A stretch of 64,000 nt of DNA from positions 196,130,377 through 196,194,376 of the forward strand of contig NC_089821.1 in NCBI RefSeq assembly GCF_035046505.1. Reading direction: 5' to 3'. Below are positions 1-13,482 of this stretch, in pieces. Made by a program: the position numbers and the translations under genes. The notes under the pieces are model-generated. The model was not told where the DNA came from and ran no database searches. It saw only the letters and a program-made list of their open reading frames with translations. Positions within the stretch are counted from its first letter, which is position 1; each line of letters begins with the position of its first letter. This stretch comes from Tiliqua scincoides. Lineage: Eukaryota; Chordata; Lepidosauria; Squamata; Scincidae.

Positions 1-585
1 TCTCAACTTGACTTGTGATCTTTGGCGTGTTTTTTTAAAAGATGTTTTTAGAATATTCTCAACCTTTAATGAATTTTCAAATCATAAGTTTCATGTGAAG
101 AAATTTATAAAGAATTAGGCACTTGAGAAACAACTCTGCTATTGTGGCCTTTGTAGTGATGATGTTCAGAAGGGTTCTCAAGTTAGTTTCTGGTTTTTGA
201 TTCTTCCCATTATGAGGTACTGCTTTTGTATGCTACACAATGTGAATATTAGAGAATCCTTACCTACACATTTCCTTTCCTTTAGGTACTGGACAGTAAT
301 ACCTGTATAAACCTTTCTTTGTAAATATTTGTGATTAGCTTATTATGATTTCTTACCAGCAGAAAGTGTGGTCTAAGAAGATTTTAGGTGCTGAAGCTGC
401 ATTTACCATGCTGTAGTTGTAATATTTACAAATCTGTAATTTGTTGGGATGGCTTTTGAGCCTACAACAGTGCTCATTTTTTTTCACTTAACTTTTTCCT
501 GTCCCAATAATTTGTTCCTGATTTGTTCTTTGTGCTTCACACGGCAAAAGATTGAGTAGGAAATATTTGAGACTGCAGATTGAGA

Positions 586-893
586 GCCCAATCCTGAGCT
601 CAGCGCTCTGGCTTTTTGCCAGAGTGCACTGTCACAAATGTGCTATAAGGCACCTCTGCGAGGCTTACCACCAGTCCAGCGCCTGTGCTTAGTCCAGCGC
701 TGGCCGGCGCTGGGCTAGTGCCAGGTGGGTGCCCATCCTCCTCTGCTTGGGGGTCTCATGGACTGCCAAGCCACAGCCTGGTAAGTCCCCTTCTCCAGAG
801 GCACCGCCCGCAGCGGGCTGATGCATGCAGGATGCAGCTGGAGCTATTATGGCGCCACTACAGCCACACGCCCTGGGCAGCTCAGGATTGGGC
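586..893. repeat. Short DNA-transposon remnant with AATCCTGAGCT inverted ends
   Basis: The ends are inverted copies of GCCCAATCCTGAGCT (586-600 and about 879-893). The interior (GTCACAAATGTGCTATAAGGC) is shared with the copies at 14921 and 49096. This is a non-autonomous element, possibly PIF/Harbinger-like given the 3-bp duplications seen at other copies of the wider group. Confidence 0.6.
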
Positions 894-2115
894 TGCCCAT
901 CTCTTATTTGTGAGGGTTCTGTTCCCAGAAATCACTTGGATGACAAAAATTGCATTAAAGTAAATCCATTTTAAAAACAATGTGCCTGCTAGGCAATTTA
1001 AAAATGGTCTTGATGACTTTTGTGATGTAACACAGAGTCATTAGGCAGAAAATCCATCAATCAGTCTCTTTCCAGGCAGTTTGAAAGGTTTCACTGCGAG
1101 TCAGCGACCCATCCTTTCACCCAGACCACATTGCTGGGAAAGAACACAAAGTGATTCTTTCATGTGCTCATGTGCTTGCCTTGGAGTGAAGCTGCTGTAA
1201 GACCGCTTAAGGAGATAATGATTGATGGATTCTCAGCTGGCTGCCCTCTCTCACATTAATGAGGTTATTGTTAAACAACTTTTTTCCTTTAATTTAGTGC
1301 ACACACTCAATGTGGACTGCTTTCAGTGTCTTATTAGCAGAAAAGTACTAAACAGGAATTCTAAAGGCATCTAACTAGATGATAAATAACTATATATCTC
1401 TGATACATTCTGAAGAGTAGCCAGGGTAGTTTGTTGCGATAGAAACAGTTTTGAAGCAGTTCAGACTCTTACTGAAGCATAAACATCCATGGGCCAGAGC
1501 TTATTTTGTCAGGAGGTAGTCACCTGACTTGTGCAGGTAGGTAAATATACCTGAAGTACAAAGAGAAAAAGCTGTTACAGAAGGAGGCCAAAAGTAAGAG
1601 GTAATGTCTGTCACACTTCAATGTGGAGCATAGATAAATTGGGATTCTTCATTAAGGAAGCCAAGCAGTGCCTTCCACTTGCATGTGCAGTCTTGGGATC
1701 CAAGCCAAAATAGTTCTTCTCATTTAAATGTTTCAATTATTCCTTTATTGTATAACTTTGGTTACTTTAGTAAATCAATTTCTGGTGGAAAATATGTACT
1801 AGAACAATCTATTCCCCCCAAAATGCAAAGGATAGTGTGTCTTACCTTGCTCTTTAAAACCATTGACTAGGACACAGTTCAGTCACAACTTGTTCAAATT
1901 CCATTCATTTCAGTGTGATGGTCACATTTAACTAAGTTTTGTGTTGTAATCCTAGACAAAATTAGTTCACAGTGACATGAAGATGTCACTCATCTATTTT
2001 TAAGCTCATTCTAGTTTTAAACGCATAGTAGTTTTTAAAGCAATTTGTTTTCTGCCTTTCTTTTCCATAATCTTATTGACCGCAACTACATGCTTTTAAA
2101 AACTTATTTTCTGTG

Positions 2116-2117
<2 letters not shown>

Positions 2118-2161
<44 letters not shown>
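2118..2161. repeat. (AT)22 microsatellite
   Basis: An uninterrupted AT dinucleotide run of 44 bp in the SLC16A10 intron. It is likely polymorphic in length. Confidence 0.98.
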
Positions 2162-2164
<3 letters not shown>

Positions 2165-4888
2165 TTCTATATAAAGATTAGTTCTACTCATTAATTGTAA
2201 ATCACTGCACATGTTACTATTTCGAAGAATGTTACATATTCAAAAGCATGAATGGCAGACATACTTTTCTCACTGCAATCCTCTTGCCTTCCTTCTCTGC
2301 CATTTCTTTCATTCTTTTTCTTCTTTGTTTATCCATGCCACCTTCCACACTTTACTAAGATCAAGTTCATATGGTACCTGTATATTGCAGTGCCACCTTG
2401 ATTTTTCAGATGGATGTTTTCTGAGGCACCAGATCTTCGATAGCTCCCATGTGCTTTGCTTGCTTTTCTAATCTATACATTTATCTTCCTTCAGATCTCA
2501 ACTTCTGCTGCAATTTGACTGCCCAGGTTAGTGAATTTCCCCCCTTTATAAGTTCTGTAACCACTATGCATTTCTTATCCCTTCCTTGCACTTGTCAGTA
2601 TTAACCTGGCAGTGCTTTTGCTTTGCTAAGTCTAGCTCCTTAACGTCCATCTGAAAGTGCTACATTCTGTCCGTTCTGTGAAAAATGTTGGGAAACTATT
2701 GTTTCCATCTTACATGTTGACATCAGGCAGAACCAATGAAAAATTTTCATTATTATGTTACTACATAGCAGCTTTTATTTTCTTAGGAGGAAATATTCAT
2801 TTCTCAAAATTTGTATAACATTAGAGAAGAGAGGCGAGATGTACAGGTTAAATGAAATTGGGTATTGGATACATAAAACAATCAGATGCGCCTAATGTTG
2901 ATTTATGTACTTTGTATCAAAGGTATTCTCCATGATTAATCATTTGACTTCTTACATCCTGTGGGTTTAGAATAGGCTCATGGGTGGCATCAACAAAAGT
3001 CAGTCACTGGCCAAAGGCCCACACTCATCAGTATGCCAAGCTCCCCCCCCTTGCATTGTTGGATGTTAGATGGAGGCGCTCTGGGGGGCTCAGTATAAAG
3101 TTTGCTCCTGAGTCCCGGCAACCTGGTGCCACACCAAGTAGGCTACTGTGCATCCACATCTCAGAGCTGAGTAGAGATTTAATACTGACCATGCTCAACC
3201 CATCATCCATTATATAACTTTTTACATTTTATAATTTATTTTCCATTTAAAGGAATAGAAGCTAGTATTCTGCAATGTGTTGTAAATTTTAATGTGTATG
3301 CACACAAAGCATGCTCTTTAAACAGCAGAACAGTGAGAATGCCAACTGTGTGAAGGCTTCTGAGCCCCTCTACCCAAACTTGGAGGCATACTCTACATCA
3401 CTTGCTAAACAACTTCTGAAACAAGGAATTTTGGGAACCAGTGATGAGACTCTCAAGAGCGAGAGGCTATGATTAGGAGGAAAAGGCATCGGCAGATCAT
3501 GCAAACATTTTCTTTGCTTAAGATTCCTGTTCTCTCTTTAAATATGTCTTTATTTATAGACATTTAATAAATTATTTATAGAGCCAAAATAATATACACA
3601 CTAATAAATGCAACAGCAAAACTCTTTTAATATTTTGTGTAAGAGAACATTTAACTTGGTGAGGCATACTTTTGAATAGACTTGCATAGAATTGTGCTGT
3701 TAAAATCAACACTGTAGGAAAAATTTAAATTGTTGTGTTACAGGAGTCTCCTGTAGGGTTGTTTAAAAGAAAGAGAACAAATTATTTAAGTGTAAAAGAA
3801 AACTTATTTCAGTATTATTTCAGAGCCTACTTATGCTCCAACAGCTTTATTAAACACAATTTTTATAATCCTAGTAGTTTGATTTGTGAATTACCATGTA
3901 ATTGGGTTGTACTCTTCAAATGCCTAGAAATTATATGCAGTAGGTAGGGTTAGGATCTGCAGAATTAACTACCATTGCTGAAAAAGGAACAGCACCAATG
4001 TTGGATTTTTATCCCCTCATTGATTGGGTACATGCTTTCAGAAGAGTAAAAGCAATTCTATGTTGCAGTTTTACCATCTGTGATGGTTAGAAGTGATATG
4101 TCAGTTGCAAACACACACTCTCTCCCTTAAAAGAGTGAATAACAAAGATGGCACAAAACCAGTTGCATTAAATTGTGTGAATGGTGCTGTCTCTTTTTTC
4201 AAGCATTGTCCCACACATAATAGCCTGAGTAGCTATAGCACCTCTAGTACTTTTGTGTCTACAAGTATGTCCTCTCCTGATTGAGTTAACAATATTAGTG
4301 ATATGCTGCTAGTTTTTGAAACAGTCAGCAAATTGTTGTATATACAAAACTACAGTTCTCAAAGCATAAGACTGGCATTTAATAGGGTCTTGCCAAGCTT
4401 TTCCCCATCACATGCCAGTTGGCTTTTGTGTGTATGTGTGTAGAATGGGTCAGAATAAGAATTCTGACTTCCTTCCAGTGCCTTAGTGGTCTCAGGCAAA
4501 TTTAGTTTTTTTTTCTTTTCTTCATGAGCCATTTGCTTCCTTTTCATACTCAAAGCACATCTTGGGATCAGGTAGCTAGATCCTACCCATACCAACTATT
4601 GTTCTGTCTTGGGAATTGACAGCTTATCATGGACAAAGGATTGTAGCATAAGTAATACATGCTCAGACTCTGACCTATTTAAGGGTCAGACCTATTTAAT
4701 GGTCAGGAAAAGAATATTTTCTTGGAAGAAATTTTATTCCAGTGATGAAGAAATTTACTTCATCTATGGGTGTTAAGATTATCAATATGTCAGAGGGCGA
4801 GAACATCCCAAGTGTGTTTGGGATCTCCTTGCCTCTTGGCTTTCAGAATATACTCAAGTTATTGACTACTCCTAAAACACACCTAGGA

Positions 4889-4976
4889 CTGCAATCCTAT
4901 ATGCATTTACATGACAGTAGGTTCCATTTATCTCAGTGGGGCTTACTTCTGAGTAGACATGCATAGGATAGTGCTG
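4889..4976. repeat. Palindromic MITE-like repeat (CTTCTGAGTAGACATG family)
   Basis: The element is nearly its own reverse complement: the left side CTGCAATCCTATATGCA mirrors the right side TGCATAGGATAGTGCTG. It contains GGGCTTACTTCTGAGTAGAC. Related copies lie at 25100, 28403, 35525, 37875 and 46885. A small non-autonomous DNA element is the best reading. Confidence 0.65.
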
Positions 4977-6157
4977 TAGGCTTTTTGTACCAGGTGCTTT
5001 ACTTATGGTTCCAGAGAATGTAATCTCTTTCATATGTGGTGCCTAATGAAGGTGACCTCCTTTGTCATTAGAAAGATTAGCATGCATTTTACTCAATGGA
5101 TTTAGTTTCTAAAAAAATATATAATCCTCATCTAAACCCATGCTTTTAATGTAATAAAACACTAGTTTTCATCATACTTTTCTACTTTGCAGACCCATAC
5201 ACCTTATTTGCACATTAAATGCAATTGTTCTTTCCAGAGCTCATTCAATCAAAAGGTGTGAACTGTCATAACCTGTCTTTTCACAGCTCTCTGAGGAAAG
5301 TAATATCTTTTTGCCTCCTCAACTAATAGATATAACTGTGGCTCTTCCTGACTAATCAATTGGTAATTTCATTCAAGCTAGTTTTGGGGAGGCTGTTAAT
5401 TGAAATTCTGATTGTGGTGTTTGGTGGGTTTCAAATATATTATTCAACTGGGGGATTGGAACAAGATGTGTGTGCTGTATTATCCTTTTCCATAGTTAAT
5501 CATGCTCCCCTTAAACTTCAGTGTCTTAATTTTATTTAAGACAATTCTCTTATGTAGCCTTTAAAGATTAGTTTCTGACTTATGCTTATTTATTTTTGAT
5601 TTTTTGTTTTTTAAAAATATTTTTCATAGATACAGTTATTTGTTCCTAAACAAAGGAATTGCTTGTAGTTTCACTGTATTTGGAAAGCACTTAAGACCCT
5701 TTTTGTTCTGATCCAGCAAAAGGAGTTAGCATCTTTCCTACCACTTGGCTAGAAAGATGCTGAAGGGAGAAACCTACTCCTAATCCCTGCTGTTTGCTCC
5801 TGCACAGTGCACCACCAAATAGGTGATTAGTGCTGTCAAATTTGTTAGTACTTGTTGACCAGCAGAGTGGGAAGAAGGGGAATCTTCTTCCTCCTCTATT
5901 TTCATCTTCCTACCCACTTAACTAATAATGTCAGAATAATCAGTTGAGGGTGGGTTACAGATAGGAACTAACTTCTTTAAAAGTAATTTAGCTACAAGTA
6001 TTAGGTACAAACAGTAGTTTTAGATAATAACTAACTAATAGTAGTTCAACTACTTTTGGGGGGGGGCGATGACACCCTACCTGATGTCTATAATGATTCA
6101 TGTTTAATTCAACATTTACTTGACTCAAATAAACTCTACTCTGATAACTTCTGTATA

Positions 6158-6477
6158 CAGGTGTGCCTCACTTAAAGATGGGGATAGTTCTCTGATCTCT
6201 GTTATGTGATTAGGTCATTATGCAAACATTCATCCCCAATCTAGTGCCTTTGTTGCATAAACAGATGCTCCCTGCCAGACACTAGCTGGCTGCACAGGCT
6301 ACTGGAGATAGACTTTCTCTTCTTTGCATTAAGAGCCTCTTTGTTGTGTAAACAGACACTCTGCTGCAGGCTATGGGGGACCTGACTGCCTCATTAAGTG
6401 TCTTTTTGTTGTACTTTGACCACTGTCATATATGCAGCCTGTCCTCAAGTGGAAGGTCATTAAGCATGGCTTGCCTG
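6158..6477. mobile_element. Tigger/pogo-like non-autonomous DNA transposon
   Basis: The element starts CAGGTGTGCCTCACTTAA and ends TTAAGCATGGCTTGCCTG, imperfect inverted ends of Tigger type, directly flanked by TA on both sides (6156-6157 and 6478-6479). The interior matches the reverse complement of the element at 42967-43195. No transposase frame remains. Confidence 0.75.
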
Positions 6478-6573
6478 TAGTTAAGTCCTGTAGGTGGTCA
6501 GAGCAGACCTGTAAACTGAAATCTCCATTCAGGTCTTGCCAGCTATCTAAAACTGCTACATATCAAGCACATT

Positions 6574-6640
6574 CCTATCAATTAACTATCCTATCAATTA
6601 TCTATCCTATTAATTCCAACTATCCTATTGCTTCCTATCC
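6574..6640. repeat. Degenerate tandem repeat (CTATCCTATCAATTA-like)
   Basis: Four or five imperfect tandem units containing ATCCTAT and CAATTA lie just after the Tigger-like element. Confidence 0.6.
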
Positions 6641-7551
6641 ATTAGGAATGGAAGTGGGAAGATTTCCACATTCTCTTATGGTAGTTGCAGTCATGCCTGT
6701 AGTCATTTTCAACAAAATGCTATGCTCACTTATGGAGAAAGCCCAATTGAACACGGGGAGGGGGGGTGTTTACTCTGGGCTTGCACTGCACATGACTGAT
6801 TTAATGTTTCTGTTGGTATTTATATGACACTTTCTGTATGATAATGAATTATTTTTAAATAATAGGGAAAAAAAACCCTAATGGCTGAAAGTAATTAATG
6901 TTAGTATAAACTATATGGTTTGAGGTTGTAATTACTATTCAACTACAAGAAAGGTAGTTAAGTTTAACTTCTGCTTATTACTGTTGTGGATTGATGGACA
7001 GCATTCCACCAGTAGAAGAGAGTTATGTTCTCACCAGTTCCCTGGAAGAAGAGAGGCATTCCTGACTTTCTGGGAATGCCCTCCTGCCAGCAGGAGGTAG
7101 GGTCAGTTGTTTAACTGTTTCTGCTCCACTCACCATTATCCCAGACTAGCCCTACCTCGCACAGGGACAGTTGTCGGCTGTTGGACTCAATGCTTTCTAT
7201 GTTAATTCACTTGTCTTTACTACAATATGATTCAGGTTGTATTCAGTGGGATTGGCTTGCTTTTGTAACTGATATTGACTTTCTCAGTTTCTAAGCCATT
7301 GCTCAAAACCTTGCAAAGAGGCACTGAAAACAGGAATAATTTATTTAAGATCTCTTACTGTAGTTCAGTACTATAGTGAACATCCTTAGGTTTTTAGTTC
7401 TTCTATGCCTGCCTTGGCTTTATTTAATGATTTATTAGCGAAACAACGCAATGAATCTGGTTGGCATCAATGTGAAGAAAACTCCCTTTGTGTGACTACA
7501 CGAAGTGTAGGATTTCTTATTGTTAAAATAATAATTTTTCTGTTTTAACAG

Positions 7552-7695
7552 CTGAAACATGTGAAAGAAAGGATTGGCGAAGATGTTCATGATGAGACAC
7601 TTCTGCTTTGCCTTGGCATTACTTCAGGAGTTGGGCGATTGCTTTTTGGTAGAATTGCAGACTATATTCCTGGAGCAAAAAAGGTTTATCTGCAG
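7552..7695 (+). CDS. SLC16A10: SLC16A10 (MCT10/TAT1) internal coding exon, likely exon 4 of 6
   Basis: This 144-nt exon (48 codons, phase 0 on both sides) is bounded by an AG acceptor after a T-rich tract and a GT donor. It encodes a segment beginning LKHVKERIGEDVHDETLLL and ending GAKKVYLQ, which is MCT8/MCT10 sequence around transmembrane helices 7-8. MCT10 is a plasma-membrane, sodium-independent carrier for Phe, Tyr, Trp and thyroid hormones. The Arg at exon residue 29 (in SGVGRLLFGR) lies 53 residues before the Asp of LFDGCF in the next exon. That spacing equals the reported Arg445-Asp498 transport pair of MCT8. MCT8 is the only close alternative. The C-terminus and the neighbours MFSD4B and REV3L point to MCT10. 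The exon number is inferred from the human gene. Confidence 0.93.
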
Positions 7696-9452
7696 GTACA
7701 GTACAAATAACTACTAATAATAAGATAATATACGACTAGAGGCCTAAGGCTCTCTCACTACATCTCTGTTCCACATGTTGTGATACAGTGTGGTGGTATA
7801 TACCTGTCACTGCCAGTACAGGGTCATTCCTGTAGACAGAAATCTGATATATATTATGATTATACTGTGTTTACCTGTATGGGTACCTGCACACAATGAT
7901 TACAGAATTTTTTTGGTAAACTATGTGACAACAAGGCAACAAAGGAAAAATGGCAATTACAAGGCAAGCGTGACAGTGCCAAGGAGTCATGTGCTTTATA
8001 GCCGTCATTTTACAAGCCACTGCAGGAGTTGAGCAGTCTGCGATAGTATCCTATGGCAGCAAACAATGCTCACATGACTAGACCTGGCAGTGACTGTGCC
8101 ATGGTTGTATCTTTACAACATGACCTTATGCCTCAGATCCTTTTGACCTGCTCTAATCATGGTAGGAGTTACAGTATCACTTTTTTCACAGGAAGCATTT
8201 TACTATGCCTGGAAAGTAACTTCTCTTAAGGCCTGTTCAAACCCTCACTAGCCCAAGGATCACATATGCATGCTGGTGGAGAAGGCATATGTGGTGCCCA
8301 CCATTCCCTTGATGTAGATGTAAGGTTACTTGTGAGCTGCTGCTTCCAGGGCCAGTCAGGCACAAAGACAACTGTTAATGCACGAGGGCAAAAAAAGAGT
8401 ATTTCCTTTATTACCTCTCCTGCAAAGCATGGATGTTGGAGCAGCAGAATAAAAATCCATAGGATGCTTTCCTTTAGTACCTATTAGGTTCCCTCCAGTA
8501 TTTAACTTCTAAAACTGAGGTTTGTTCCTGAAAAACCTTGCCTAACTTGATTGGCCTAAACTGCTTGGACAGCACTTTGCACAAGTGACAAAAATACAAA
8601 TTAGTCCTATGCAGTCTGGGTCAAAATGTGATTTGATACAATTATGGACATGATGAGGTCTGCCTTTGTGGAAAATCTTATCCAACAGGAAACCTGTCAG
8701 ATAAGAGGAAGAGGAACAGAATAAACAAAGGTTCTCTTGAAGTTTGGCTCCCACAGAGAACTTTAATCAAAATGCAAAAAAAGCTTATGTTAATGTTCGC
8801 AACTCAGCAAGACCACTTGTAAGAGGTGGCATCCAAGTAAATCCTTTTGTCCTGTCTATCTAACTGTCTGAGTAAATATTTCCTCACCTGTGTGGTTAGG
8901 AAGGGGCACACTTGGTTGATTCATAGGAATGTGCAGATAGCAGGAAGGGAAGTTGACTGGATTCCTCTTTGAAGTTTCAATGTTAGGAAAGGGCAAGTTT
9001 GAGCAGAGGGAGATTAGATCAACAGTGATTGCCCCTATGTGGAATAGAAATATTGAAACCCAATATCCTAATCCTAGCACAGTCTAGAAGCTTGAATATT
9101 GTCTCTTAAGCACACATTTGTGACAAGATAGCTTGATTACTGTTAAGAAACCAACAAGGGCTTTTGTGATTTAAAGAAATGTCCATGAAACTTATGTTTG
9201 TATGACAGATACCAAGTGTGTAAGAGGCACTGCAGGATAATGCCTGGAACTGGGCTCAGCAGAGAATCTTCCTGTGTTCCTTGAGTATTCTGTTACAGTC
9301 AACTTCTTTAGCGTTTGTCCCGTGTGGTGGTGGGGTCCGCTATATTCTGTTACAGTCAACATTCACTATATCTAGCCCCTAAGCATTAACGGAGTGAGTG
9401 AAGCTGTGGGTACAGCGTTATTGTGCTTATAGTTCTGTGTGGGGATGGGGGT

Positions 9453-9802
9453 CAGGGCTGGATTAACCTAGGTGCAGAAGTGACATATGCTATGGGCCCC
9501 ACATTAAATGCTTGCAAAATGTCTCTGGTGAGATGCCAATCTGGCAACACTGTTGTGGTGGAAACTGCATGCTGCATGGTGTGTACTCATTACAGATGTA
9601 GTTAATAACACAATATTAATAAATAATTAAATAATTTAATGAAATAAATACTTTCATTCAAATTTAACTTTACTGTGGGCACAATCCTTCTGTGCTTCAG
9701 GGCAGGTGGAGTGCTTGCTCCACCAGCGCTGGCTGTCATAAATTAATTTAGGACTCTTTGTAACATATGCTATAGGATCCACACTACCTTAATCTGGCCC
9801 TG
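9453..9802. mobile_element. hAT-like non-autonomous element (CAGGGCYRGATTAA ends)
   Basis: The left end CAGGGCTGGATTAACCTAGG and the reverse complement of the right end (CAGGGCCAGATTAAGGTAG) form terminal inverted repeats. These extend over about 50 bp, including CATATGCTATGG/CATATGTTA. Flanking 8-mers ATGGGGGT and GTGGTGGT match at 6 of 8 positions, as expected for a hAT target duplication. Confidence 0.65.
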
Positions 9803-10624
9803 GTGGTGGTGTGCTATTTGTGTTTTTTAAAAAAGTGGCCCTTGGCAGAAGATGGAGCTTAGAATCCAAGGAACACTGCTTCAACTGAAGATGCTCATCA
9901 AAATACAATTTGTTCATTTATTTAAGCTTGCCTGAAAAATTGGTGCAGTGGCACAATCTGCTTTAGGAATATAGCAATAGTAGCAAAATGCACTTTCCCC
10001 CTTAAGCCATTTCTGCCCAACATTGCATATACTCAACAGGGATCAAATGTGTTACACCTGTGGGCTGAGCAGAAATGGATTAAGTAGGCAGGCTTATTGA
10101 GTCACTTGGGTACAGACTTACAGATTATATGTGATTTCTAAAATTTAATCTGTTGATTCCCTCCTAACTCTCCAGAAGAGACACTTTTTTTCTAGCTTGT
10201 GTTTTCTAGCTATGTGAATATTGAGGGGGTATGATGAAAGAAGGTTTTGCCTCTTCAGAACAACAAAACACAACTTAATCCTTATGTGGCATAGTTCTTG
10301 GAAGGGAGAGCAGGATGAGTTATCGCTCTGCATTGTATCATAATATAAATATAGGAATACAGGGAGGCCAGGGAGCTCCTGATAATCCATCAAAGGCCTG
10401 AAAGAATTGTAAGCACACATACTCCTCCACCTTCCCAGCAGCCTCATTGAAAGACATGCATGCCCTGGGGAAGGCAAGAGAGAGGAAGCTCATACCAGAG
10501 ATCTCCTAAGAAGACCATTAATGGCCCAAGACAATTCTGCCTTTATGTTCTGTAACATTTTGTTTTAATACTGTAAGCCACTTTAAATATAAATACTAGT
10601 TTAGCAATGTATGGAAAGTACTTT

Positions 10625-10880
10625 GTGAACTACCCCTGCTAATTGGGTAAGAGGCACTTTTTCAAGTGGGTGCTCCTTTTTTTAGCAGGGGGAGAGTAAA
10701 TGGCCCACCTCACTCCAGCACTGTCTGTTCTAGCGGCTGTCTGCTGGTGTTCTTTTTGCATCTTTTTAGATTGTGAGCCCTTTTGGGACAGGGAGCCATT
10801 TAGTTATTTGATTTTTCTCTGTAAACCGCTTTGTGAACTTTTAGTTGAAAAGCGGTATATAATACTGTTAATTAATAACT
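10625..10880 (+). repeat. SINE-like repeat, copy 1 (GCTAATTGGGTAAGAGGC head)
   Basis: A 250-bp unit begins near GCTAATTGGGTAAGAGGC and ends AAAGCGGTATATAA...CTGTTAATTAAT. Copies occur at 18806-19078 (minus), 23455-23729 and 43508-43713, the latter two ending in a TAA repeat. No convincing tRNA B box is visible. The tail resembles LINE 3' ends, so this may be a SINE or a short LINE 3' fragment. Confidence 0.65.
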
Positions 10881-11228
10881 ACTTTTTGTTGAAAAATGTT
10901 ATATAAATATCCTTAATAATTGTATAACAAAATATGTCACAGATAGTATTCAGTAAGTGCCCATGAACTGTGTTTCCTAACACTCAAATATTATTCTTAG
11001 TAATGGGGAAATTATGCTTTCTTGCAATGGAAGTGCTACCTTTTAAAGATACCATGCAAGATATTATTTCATTCTGATACCATGCAATAATGGTAACAAT
11101 TGTGCAAAAAAAAAAGAGTAAAGAATCTGGTAAGGCCATAGAGCATTGACTATCCTGAATCCTACTACTGTATGCCGTAATTTTGAGAACATGGCTTGAT
11201 ACATAAACTTTCCTTTCCCAATGTGTAG

Positions 11229-11498
<270 letters not shown>

Positions 11499-11764
11499 TA
11501 AGGTAGTCATTGCTATACAGTCAAACAAGCTCATGCCTGTACTTAGGTTATTGATAAACTTTCTTGAGGCTAATTTATTGGGTTCCTGTGTTCCAACAGA
11601 TGGATACGTATTGTTGGACATGCAAAAAAAAAACCCTCCTTGGCATGATCCATCCTCGTCCCTGCCCTGCCCTGTTCTATCTCCTCCCTGTTCCATTCTC
11701 CCCTGCCTTACCTGTTCCAGTGGGTCTTCAGTCAGATATGGATTAAATAGACATAGAATAGGTA

Positions 11765-12346
11765 GGGTGCAATCCTAACCAATTTTCCAGCGCCGAGGTA
11801 AAGGCAATGCAACTCCAAGGTAAGGGAATAATAATAACAATAACGAGGTATTTATATACCACCTTTCTGGTCATCGGATTACTCCTCTATTCAAGGCGGT
11901 TTACATAGGCAGGCGTTTCTAAATCCCTCGAGGGGATTTTTACAATCATAGAAGGTCTCTTTTGAGAACCACACAACATTTCAGATGCATCTTCCTGGTC
12001 TGGTCTCACTTCTGGCCTCCAGCTGCCTCCCACGCAGGCTGACAAGCAGCTCCTTCATCTCTCACATGGAGGGCAGGCAAGACGCTTCTTCGCTCACACC
12101 AAAGAGCAGATGGAATAACTCAGCTCGGCTTGTCAGTCGCTTCAAGGTCTCGCCAGAACTGCTAGTGGCCTCGAACTGGCGACCTTCTGATGTTATCTTC
12201 AGGCTAACAGAGGCTCTATCCTCTAGACCAGACCTCCTACTCCTAGACCAAACATTCCTCCTGGATCAAACATTCCCTTACCTTGAGGAGGCCTCTGTGA
12301 CTCCCCCCCCCCCAGCTATGACAGTGCTGGAAGGTGTTGGAGGAAA
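11765..12346. mobile_element. GGGTGCAATCCTAAC-type DNA element, interrupted by a SINE
   Basis: The left end GGGTGCAATCCTAACC and the block TTCCCTTACCTTGAGGAGGC to the right belong to the same family as the clean copy at 54479-54679. The two parts are separated by the SINE at 11827-12249, so the DNA element is the older insertion. The right terminus is eroded. Confidence 0.6.
11827..12249 (-). repeat. tRNA-derived SINE, minus strand
   Basis: Read on the minus strand, an RNA polymerase III A box TGGTCTAGAGG (12220-12230) and a B box core GTTCGAGGC (within 12167-12177) sit about 43 nt apart. They are followed by a long body and a LINE-like tail (GGTGGTATATAAATACC) ending in an ATT-rich repeat. 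This is a composite SINE with a tRNA head and an L2-like tail. The 121-codon plus-strand frame across it is not a gene. Confidence 0.75.
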
Positions 12347-13482
12347 TTAAAAATAGTTTCCTCTTTGGGGGGAAGCAGAGTAGCTTAAGCAGCAGACCCC
12401 CCCCCTTTGGGTATTACCCCAGGGAACCTCCCTCACCCGGCTGACTGCTAATCAATAAAAAAAGACAGAGGCAATGGCTTGTTAAAGTTGCAAAAAAGAA
12501 GTTATTTACTTACAGTTCCATTGAGTGTATATTTACAGCATCTGATTAGGATCAGAGGTTCAGCTATTACTTTGAGATAGCAAGGCCCTAGAGCTGCCTC
12601 GCCCTGCATGCCTTGTGCTCACGATGGCCTGGGTATCAGAGCCCTGGTGTGTGCCATCTTAACAGGTCGGTAGTCAGAGGACAAGAGGAAGTGCTCAGAG
12701 GAGAAGGGAAGGATAAAGGATTAGGGCCACACCCCACAAGGATCACAGAGAGAACAGGTAGAAAGGTCAGAGTCACTGGGTCATAGCTTGACCCCTTCTG
12801 GACAGCATCCTCCCCCCCCCCCGGGACAGCAGACGGGGTTGCACCAACTCCAACAGAAAGTTGGTTAGGATTGAGTCCATAGTCTCCCAAGTGTGGGTAC
12901 AAGTAATTTATGGTTTTGTAGATCAACAAAAGCACCTTGAATCATGCCAGAAAGTCACATGAGAGTGGGAATGATGTTGAACCATCATGCTTTCAGCAAT
13001 AGCCAGTGCTAGCACCCACTGAATCTGCTGTGCTGAGTGTGTAGCTCTTAGGATATGTGAGGAAAGAAAGGACATTCTGAAGTTCAAGAGCTGAACCTTG
13101 AACTTGGCACAGTCTTCAATCCACCCTCCTTTGAAGTCTTCAGACTTGGAGGGAAATAAATTAAAAATGGCAGAACTAATGCAAACACTGTGATCTTGCT
13201 GGGAGATGCAGGCAAATCTCTTGTCCCAAGGCATAAAATCTGAACTATTGCCATCCCACTTCCAACAGAACATGGGAAGTCTTCCTCCATACCAACACCT
13301 AGAATCTTAAAATCAAGATCAGGCATTTTTGTTAACAATAATTCCTCATGGTTATAACAGATTGGGTTTGCTATATTAAATAAGGTTGTATGGTAATTTG
13401 GAGTACGTGATTATTGTTTTAATTACGGATTAAATTCTGTCGTTAAGCACCTTAAAGTTGTCCCATTTTCTGCCTCCCTCAG

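Larger units (their letters stand above)
1..7551 (+). other. SLC16A10: Intron of SLC16A10 (3' part)
   Basis: No coding exon is recognisable before 7552. The interval contains an AT dinucleotide run, two short DNA-element copies, a Tigger-like element and otherwise AT-rich single-copy sequence. A GC-richer patch at about 2980-3150 looks like an old unclassified repeat. The short reading frames here have no family features and were discarded. Confidence 0.75.
7696..11228 (+). other. SLC16A10: SLC16A10 intron
   Basis: This intron has a GT start and an AG end. It holds a hAT-like element (9453-9802) and a SINE-like copy (10625-10880). The rest is unremarkable AT-rich sequence with no coding signature. 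Confidence 0.85.

Noticed and set aside
11985-12350. A 121-codon plus-strand frame
   Set aside because: It is antisense to a tRNA-derived SINE and runs into a DNA element and a C homopolymer. No protein family features are present.
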